17,650 nt of DNA. Source: DAORHV01 sp964458645 (lineage in GTDB: Bacteria > Patescibacteriota > Gracilibacteria > Peribacterales > Peribacteraceae). Within the stretch, counting starts at the first letter, position 1. The number at the start of each line of letters is the position of its first letter. A program made the position numbers and the translations under genes. Positions 13,504-17,650 of the stretch are shown here, in pieces. The notes under the pieces were generated by a model that was given only the letters and a program-made list of their open reading frames with translations, was not told where the DNA came from and did no database searches. The stretch is taken from the NCBI GenBank assembly GCA_964458645.1, contig CAYWJU010000018.1:1-17650 (forward strand), read 5' to 3'.

Positions 13504-14141
13504 AACGGGGGTAATCGCCTTCTGTTTGCCGGGGCTGGAAGAACGCCCCGCTTACCTCGCAATCGTTTGACCGTGCTTTGCGATATATGCCCGATGCGGC
13601 GGATTGATTCCAGGTGCCTGCGGCAACGGTCTGCGTCGAATGTGCCGGGCCCAAATTTTTTGCACATCGCTTCGGCGATTTTCTTGTGATTGCAAATATC
13701 CGACGTCCCTCGCTTCATGCTCGGCCGTTTAATGAGTCGCAGAAAATACGCGTCTTCCTCGTCGGTCCACACCTTGTAGCCCTGGTCGAGCATCCACCCA
13801 TCGCGTGCGGCATCTATGTCGTCGCGTCTGCGGTCGAGCGCATTGGCCTGAAGAATGCTGTGCACTTCGCTGCGCGTTCCATCATCAACAAGCGCCGCCA
13901 GTACGCGCCTGACAATACTTGAAGCGGTCTGAATCTTCACTCCTGCACGCAGCTGCATATCGTCGACAACCGCCTCCGCGATCTGTAACGAAGTCAGATG
14001 ATCTTCAGTGAACAGCGTGACCATCCGATCGCGCAATACACCGAACTGCGGCTCGCGCAGGATTTGTTCGGCTTTTTGATTTGAGTAACGCATGGCGCTC
14101 TGCGTCGCAACGCCACCTTCAATGGACTGACCCTTTCGCAT
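13500..14141 (-). CDS. putative DNA-binding protein with SANT/Myb-like C-terminal region, 213 aa
   Basis: Not a family I can name. The N-terminal half has a helical stretch that could be a winged helix (HLTSLQIAEAVVDDMQ about 48-63, then SSIVRRVLAALVDDG about 74-88). The C-terminal half carries VWTDEEDAYFLRLIKR (124-139) and, after a gap, KKIAEAMCKKFG (153-164) and CRRHLESIRR (173-182), spacing that recalls SANT/Myb-type helices, then a very basic tail. Such proteins usually bind DNA. It lies 47 bp downstream of dnaK on the same strand but has its own TTGACG, 16 nt, TAGCAT promoter ending 6 nt before ATG 14141. An 11-bp dyad flanks that promoter and start, so autoregulation is possible (inference). 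Confidence 0.65.
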   Translation of the reverse strand: MRKGQSIEGGVATQSAMRYSNQKAEQILREPQFGVLRDRMVTLFTEDHLTSLQIAEAVVDDMQLRAGVKIQTASSIVRRVLAALVDDGTRSEVHSILQANALDRRRDDIDAARDGWMLDQGYKVWTDEEDAYFLRLIKRPSMKRGTSDICNHKKIAEAMCKKFGPGTFDADRCRRHLESIRRIGHISQSTVKRLRGKRGVLPAPANRRRLPPF

Positions 14142-14169
14142 GCATAGATGCTAAGCAATCAGTCCATTG
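14120..14169. repeat. perfect 11-bp inverted repeat around the start of the 213-aa gene
   Basis: CAATGGACTGA (14120-14130) and TCAGTCCATTG (14159-14169) are exact reverse complements, 28 bp apart. One arm is in the promoter spacer, the other inside the first codons. The outer arm lies upstream of the predicted transcript start, so the gene's own mRNA could not fold it; a DNA operator is the likelier meaning. Confidence 0.55.
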
Positions 14170-14175
14170 CGTCAA
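14148..14175 (-). promoter_or_regulatory. promoter of the 213-aa gene
   Basis: TTGACG (14175-14170), a 16-nt spacer and TAGCAT (14153-14148) on the reverse strand end 6 nt before ATG 14141. One arm of an 11-bp inverted repeat fills most of the spacer. Confidence 0.55.
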
Positions 14176-14188
14176 GAAATGTGCAGGG

Positions 14189-16132
14189 CTACTTCTTCTT
14201 TTTGCCTTTGCCATTCTCTTTATCGCCTTTGTCGTCTTTGTCCTTGTCTACGACTTCGGCGTCGACGACGTCATCCTTCTTGCCGTCCTTGCCTTCAGCC
14301 TTTCCTTCCGCTGCGGCTTTCTTCTGTGCCTCCTCGTACACGACCTTGCCGATTTCCTGCGCGTCGGTAGCCAGCGTTTCGGTGGCCTTCTTCAGCTCCT
14401 CGGCAGTGGCGTCTTCCTTCTTCAGCAAGTCGCGCAGTTCATTCATCTTGCTGTTCACCTTTTTCTTCACCTCATCCGGGATTTTGGCATCGTGCTCGCG
14501 CATCTGCTTCTCCAAGTTGAAGATCAGCGCATCAGCGGTGTTGCGAGCATCGATTTTTTCACGCTTGAGTTTATCGGCCTCGGCGTTGACCTCGGCGTCC
14601 TTTTTCATCTTTTCGACTTCATCTTTGCTCAGACCGGTCGAGCCTTGAATGCTAATGTGCTGCTCCTTTCCGGTGCCTTTGTCTTTGGCTTTCACATGGA
14701 GCAAGCCGTTGGTGTCGATGTCGAACGTGACTTCGATCTGCGGCATGCCGCGCGGTGCGTTCAAAATGCCATCCAAGATAAAACGACCGAGCGACTTATT
14801 GTCGGCGGCCATTTCACGTTCGCCTTGCACCACGTTGATCTCCACCGACGTCTGATTATCGGCTGCAGTCGAGAAGACCTGGCTCTTGCTTGTTGGAATG
14901 CGCGTATTGCGTTCAATGACTTTGGTTGCCACGCCGCCAAGGGTCTCGATGCCGACAGAGAGCGGAATCACGTCGACGATGGTGATATCGCGGTTGATGT
15001 CACCGCCGATTTGCCCGGCTTGAATTGCAGCACCGATTGCCACCACTTCGTCGGGGTTTACGCCTTTGTGCGGCTCCTTGCCAAACAATTCTTTCACTTT
15101 GGCTTGCACGGCCGGCATGCGTGTCATGCCTCCCACGAGCACCACTTCATGAATGTCGCTTTTGGACAGTCCGGCATCTTTCAGGGCATCCAAACATGGT
15201 TTGGCGGTGCGCTCGATGAGGTCAGACACCAGTGCTTCCAGTTTCGCGCGTGAAAACTTGAGGTTTAAGTGCTTGGGGCCGGTTGCATCGGCTGTGATGA
15301 ACGGCAGGTTGATTTCCGTTTCAGTGGTCGAACTCAGCTCAATTTTGGCTTTCTCAGCAGCCTCGCGCAGACGCTGCAATGCAATCTTGTCACCGGACAG
15401 ATCGATCCCCTGATCCTTTTTGAATTCACTGAGGAGCCATTCCACGATCACTTGGTCAAAGTCGTCACCGCCCAAGTGCGTGTCGCCGTTTGTCGACTGT
15501 ACTTCAAAGTGTCCATCACCTGAAATTTCAAGCACCGTGACGTCGAATGTGCCTCCACCCAAGTCGTAGACGATCACCTTCTCTTCCTTCTTTTTATCAA
15601 GACCATACGCAAGCGTTGCGGCGGTCGGCTCATTGATGATGCGTACCACTTCGAGTCCGGCGATTTCACCGGCTTCCTTGGTGGCCTGGCGCTGGTTATC
15701 GTCGAAATATGCAGGCACGGTGATCACCGCCTTGGTTACGGGTTGACCCAGATAGGCTTCGGCGTCTTTCTTCAGTTTCATGAGCACCTTGGCGCTGATT
15801 TCCTGTGGGAACATTTCCTTGCCGTTGACGGAAATGACAGCCCTTCCTTCTTTGCCGCCTTTTACTTCGAACGGCATGTGCTTGGCGTCGTTTTTGACTT
15901 CATCGAAACGTTTACCAATAAAGCGCTTCGCCGAGAAGATGGTGTTTTTTGGGTTGGTCACGGCCTGGCGCTTCGCTGCGATGCCGATGACAACTTCGTT
16001 GTCTTTAAAACCTGCAACCGACGGCGTCGTATTGCTGCCCTCGCTGTTAGAGATGACCTGAGGTACTCCCCCTTCGATGACGGCGACACACGAGTTGGTG
16101 GTGCCGAGGTCGATTCCGATGATCTTGGACAT
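14189..16132 (-). CDS. dnaK: molecular chaperone DnaK (Hsp70)
   Basis: A 647-aa cytoplasmic ATP-driven chaperone that binds exposed hydrophobic peptides with DnaJ and GrpE. ATPase domain: IGIDLGTTNSCVAV (5-18), the phosphate loops DLGGGTFDVTV and VGGMTRMPAVQ; the linker region reads DVIPLSVGIETLGG (the usual motif is DVTPLSLGIETLGG); then the beta substrate-binding domain and helical lid. The tail departs from the norm: after VVDAE it ends in a run of alternating Lys and Asp finishing KGKKKK. Start 16132 (MSKIIGIDLG) is the family start; a longer frame from 16159 overlaps the operator. It is controlled by a TTGACC/TAGAGT promoter with a CIRCE element. grpE, dnaJ and hrcA are not adjacent. Confidence 0.98.
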   Translation of the reverse strand: MSKIIGIDLGTTNSCVAVIEGGVPQVISNSEGSNTTPSVAGFKDNEVVIGIAAKRQAVTNPKNTIFSAKRFIGKRFDEVKNDAKHMPFEVKGGKEGRAVISVNGKEMFPQEISAKVLMKLKKDAEAYLGQPVTKAVITVPAYFDDNQRQATKEAGEIAGLEVVRIINEPTAATLAYGLDKKKEEKVIVYDLGGGTFDVTVLEISGDGHFEVQSTNGDTHLGGDDFDQVIVEWLLSEFKKDQGIDLSGDKIALQRLREAAEKAKIELSSTTETEINLPFITADATGPKHLNLKFSRAKLEALVSDLIERTAKPCLDALKDAGLSKSDIHEVVLVGGMTRMPAVQAKVKELFGKEPHKGVNPDEVVAIGAAIQAGQIGGDINRDITIVDVIPLSVGIETLGGVATKVIERNTRIPTSKSQVFSTAADNQTSVEINVVQGEREMAADNKSLGRFILDGILNAPRGMPQIEVTFDIDTNGLLHVKAKDKGTGKEQHISIQGSTGLSKDEVEKMKKDAEVNAEADKLKREKIDARNTADALIFNLEKQMREHDAKIPDEVKKKVNSKMNELRDLLKKEDATAEELKKATETLATDAQEIGKVVYEEAQKKAAAEGKAEGKDGKKDDVVDAEVVDKDKDDKGDKENGKGKKKK

Positions 16133-16152
16133 AGAAAAGTGTGGTACAGAAA

Positions 16153-16179
16153 TTAGCACTCTCTACTCTAGAGTGCCAA
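16153..16179 (-). promoter_or_regulatory. CIRCE operator (HrcA binding site)
   Basis: TTAGCACTC, 9 nt, GAGTGCCAA: an inverted repeat matching the CIRCE consensus TTAGCACTC-N9-GAGTGCTAA at 17 of 18 arm positions. It covers the -10 box and the predicted transcript start of dnaK, the classic site for heat-shock repression by HrcA. Confidence 0.95.
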
Positions 16180-16193
16180 TGGCGTCTGGTCAA
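16165..16193 (-). promoter_or_regulatory. dnaK promoter
   Basis: On the reverse strand TTGACC (16193-16188), a 17-nt spacer and TAGAGT (16170-16165). The -10 lies in the CIRCE spacer, so repressor and polymerase compete. The leader is about 25 nt with no Shine-Dalgarno. The -35 begins 2 bp after the stop codon of the upstream gene. Confidence 0.7.
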
Positions 16194-16195
16194 TA

Positions 16196-17338
16196 CTATT
16201 CTTTGTCGGTCAGGAGGCCGGCTTCTTTCAGGAGTGATCGTAAGGTTCCGCGTGTACAACCGAGTATTCTTGCACCGTCGCTTTGCGAATCGGCATGCCG
16301 CATGACGCCTGTGGCGACGGCGATATGCACCAGCCTGAGAATATCGGGGTTCTCGATGAGTGACGGCGTGAGCACGATAGTGACATGATCTGAATTCGAA
16401 GGCGCAAGTACGCGTAGCCCCGGCCGTGTGAAGACTTCGGATGCATCCTGCGGTGCATGAGCGGAAGCATTGTCGAACATGGCACGCTGCATAGTTTCAA
16501 GTGTCACAACGGGTGGATTACTTCTTCGGTCCCGCATGGCATACAACAGCGCCTTGCGTGCGCCGTCACGGATTTCTCGTACATTGCCCGGTGTGGGGTG
16601 ATCCAAGAGAAATCGCATTGCTTCCGGCTGCACTACAACAGAGTCAGCCCCCTTGGTTTTACCCAGCGTTTCGAACATGTGCGAGATTACAGCGTGACGG
16701 TGTGGTTCGGCACGCTTGCGGAACGGCGGGATGACCAGCGGCTGCAGGCGTTGACGCAAGTCCAATCGGAACGAGCCGCCGCGCACCATGCTTGTTATAT
16801 CGGCATTCGTGGCGCAGACGATTCCCCCATCCATGTGCTGTGCCTTGTCCGATCCGACTCCTTTGAGTTGCCGATCTTCCAATACTCGCAGCAACATGGC
16901 TTGGCCTCGCGGAGATAAGTCGCCGATTTCATCCAGAAAAACGGTTCCGCCGGAAACAATTTGTCCAAGCGCTCCGGCACGCTTACCGGAGGCGCCGGTG
17001 AAGGCACCCTTTTCGTGGCCGAAAACCTCGCTTTCAATAAGACTGTCGTTCATTCCCGCACAGTTTTGCGGCACAAACGGTCCTTTTTGATGTTGTCCAG
17101 AAAAGTGATGTACAGCTTGGGCAAACAACTCTTTTCCGGTGCCGGTCTCTCCGAGCAACAGGATAATCATGTCGCGCTCCGGAGCGAAGAGCGCCAAATC
17201 ATCAATCAATTGCAACATCGCCTCGTCGCCTTCTACGACCAAGCCGCACGTATCTTTTGCATGTTTGGCCAATGTCAGGCGCTCGGCATCGTGATGACCG
17301 TTGAGAATTGGCTCGCCTATGCGAAATTCTGGAACCAT
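16196..17338 (-). CDS. sigma-54-dependent transcriptional activator (AAA+ with HTH), no receiver domain
   Basis: A 380-aa NtrC/PspF-type bacterial enhancer-binding protein, which uses ATP to open sigma-54 promoters. It has a short N-terminus (about 35 residues, no response-regulator or GAF domain), then the AAA+ core: Walker A GETGTGKE (63-70), ESEVFGHEKGAFTGA (102-116) with an intact GAFTGA sigma-54 contact loop, Walker B VFLDEIGD (133-140), an arginine-finger region FRLDLRQRL (190-198; the usual form is FRxDLYYRL), and the sensor II segment PGNVREI. The C-terminus has a Fis-like helix-turn-helix (GARILGCTRGTLRSLLKEAG). It could resemble PspF in acting constitutively or through a partner protein. 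It lies just upstream of dnaK and is divergent from obg. Confidence 0.9.
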   Translation of the reverse strand: MVPEFRIGEPILNGHHDAERLTLAKHAKDTCGLVVEGDEAMLQLIDDLALFAPERDMIILLLGETGTGKELFAQAVHHFSGQHQKGPFVPQNCAGMNDSLIESEVFGHEKGAFTGASGKRAGALGQIVSGGTVFLDEIGDLSPRGQAMLLRVLEDRQLKGVGSDKAQHMDGGIVCATNADITSMVRGGSFRLDLRQRLQPLVIPPFRKRAEPHRHAVISHMFETLGKTKGADSVVVQPEAMRFLLDHPTPGNVREIRDGARKALLYAMRDRRSNPPVVTLETMQRAMFDNASAHAPQDASEVFTRPGLRVLAPSNSDHVTIVLTPSLIENPDILRLVHIAVATGVMRHADSQSDGARILGCTRGTLRSLLKEAGLLTDKE

Positions 17339-17347
17339 GAGTCCGGC

Positions 17348-17376
17348 AAACTACCCGCCGTCGACCTGTGTGGCAA
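17348..17376 (-). promoter_or_regulatory. promoter of the sigma-54-type activator gene
   Basis: On the reverse strand TTGCCA (17376-17371), an exact 17-nt spacer and TAGTTT (17353-17348) end 9 nt before ATG 17338. This is a sigma-70-type promoter; no -24/-12 element was recognised here. Confidence 0.55.
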
Positions 17377-17434
17377 GAAAAAGGCCACCTGGCTGCCAAT
17401 TTCGCTTTCAGTGGCGCAAAACACTACTTCTCTC

Positions 17435-17440
17435 TACAAT
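17435..17440 (+). promoter_or_regulatory. -10 box of obg
   Basis: TACAAT ends 9 nt before the obg ATG at 17450. The -35 is weak or absent. No ribosome-binding site lies between. Confidence 0.5.
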
Positions 17441-17449
17441 CGCGGAACA

Positions 17450-17650
17450 ATGTTTATCGACGAAGTCATCATCGACATTTTGGGCGGCAAGGGCGGCGAC
17501 GGTTGCGTTGCCTGGCGCCGTGAGAAAGGAGAACCGCGCGGCGGCCCGTTTGGAGGCGACGGAGGACGCGGTGGCGATGTCATTCTCTTGGCCGATGAAA
17601 ATACCGACACGCTCTCCGATTTCGCCAGCAAGAAGCGTTTCAGCGCCAAG
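17450..17650 (+). CDS. obg: GTPase Obg/CgtA, N-terminal part, cut by window edge
   Basis: The first 67 residues of the ribosome-associated GTPase Obg, which takes part in 50S assembly and growth control. The glycine-rich Obg fold is unmistakable: FIDEVIIDILGGKGGDGCVAWRRE-type start (seen as VIIDILGGKGGDGCVAWRRE, 6-25), then PRGGPFGGDGGRGGDVIL (29-46) and NTDTLSDF. The G domain lies beyond the window. The start at 17450 matches the family N-terminus and has TACAAT 9 nt upstream. It is divergent from the AAA+ activator with 111 bp between start codons. Confidence 0.95.
   Translation, partial: MFIDEVIIDILGGKGGDGCVAWRREKGEPRGGPFGGDGGRGGDVILLADENTDTLSDFASKKRFSAK

Noticed and set aside
14120..14169. 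Reading the 11-bp inverted repeat as the dnaK terminator
   Set aside because: The loop is 28 nt, no T tract follows, and the arms coincide with promoter and start of the next gene; an operator fits better.
14081..15253. 390-aa plus-strand open frame with many hydrophobic residues
   Set aside because: It is the antisense shadow of dnaK; the apparent membrane segments come from Lys/Glu codons read in reverse.
1..17650. CRISPR arrays, insertion sequences, integrases, phage genes
   Set aside because: No regularly spaced direct repeats, transposase or integrase motifs, or target-site duplications were seen by eye on either strand.

Overview
The window is compact, bacterial, moderately GC-rich DNA that uses the standard code: several genes end in TGA, so UGA is a stop. 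It holds 18 credible protein genes and 2 tRNAs with very short spacers. The divergent proteins, the tight overlaps, the near absence of Shine-Dalgarno sequences and an unusual tRNA-Ile(UAU) suggest a reduced-genome lineage such as Patescibacteria/CPR. A Peribacteria/Peregrinibacteria-like member is possible, but this is inference; only a 16S or marker-gene placement would settle it.

Region 1 (1-3664): partial murC (-) is divergent from a DivIC/FtsB-like septum protein (+). These are followed by initiator tRNA-fMet, an unrecognised 328-aa protein (-), rpmA (ribosomal protein bL27), tRNA-Ile(UAU) and a small 89-aa protein. The theme is cell wall, division and translation.

Region 2 (3651-8699): a likely surface-glycan locus. 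It contains a GT-A-like glycosyltransferase coupled by an ATGA overlap to a polytopic membrane protein, a hexapeptide acyltransferase on the other strand, a CDP-paratose-2-epimerase-like SDR whose usual catalytic Tyr is Met, and an FkbM methyltransferase.

Region 3 (8733-11491): an RBBP9/YdeN-type hydrolase is ATGA-coupled behind a CCA-adding-enzyme homologue with an HD domain. Divergent from it is an endonuclease IV-like TIM-barrel protein.

Region 4 (11492-13503): gap (GAPDH) with two small unknown genes in one operon. It has a strong promoter overlaid by a 30-bp AT-rich near-palindrome, and the three genes share C/T-rich, SD-less leaders.

Region 5 (13500-17650): a putative DNA-binding protein with a promoter dyad; dnaK with a textbook CIRCE (HrcA) operator; a sigma-54-type AAA+ activator with intact GAFTGA; and, divergently, the start of obg.

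The most striking global signal is promoter placement. At 13 starts a TAnnnT -10 box (often TATACT, sometimes with an extended TGn) ends only 6-9 nt before the start codon. This predicts that leaderless mRNAs are the default here. The exceptions (gap, dnaK, operon-internal genes) are the ones with leaders, operators or coupled starts. No insertion sequence, CRISPR array or prophage was seen.
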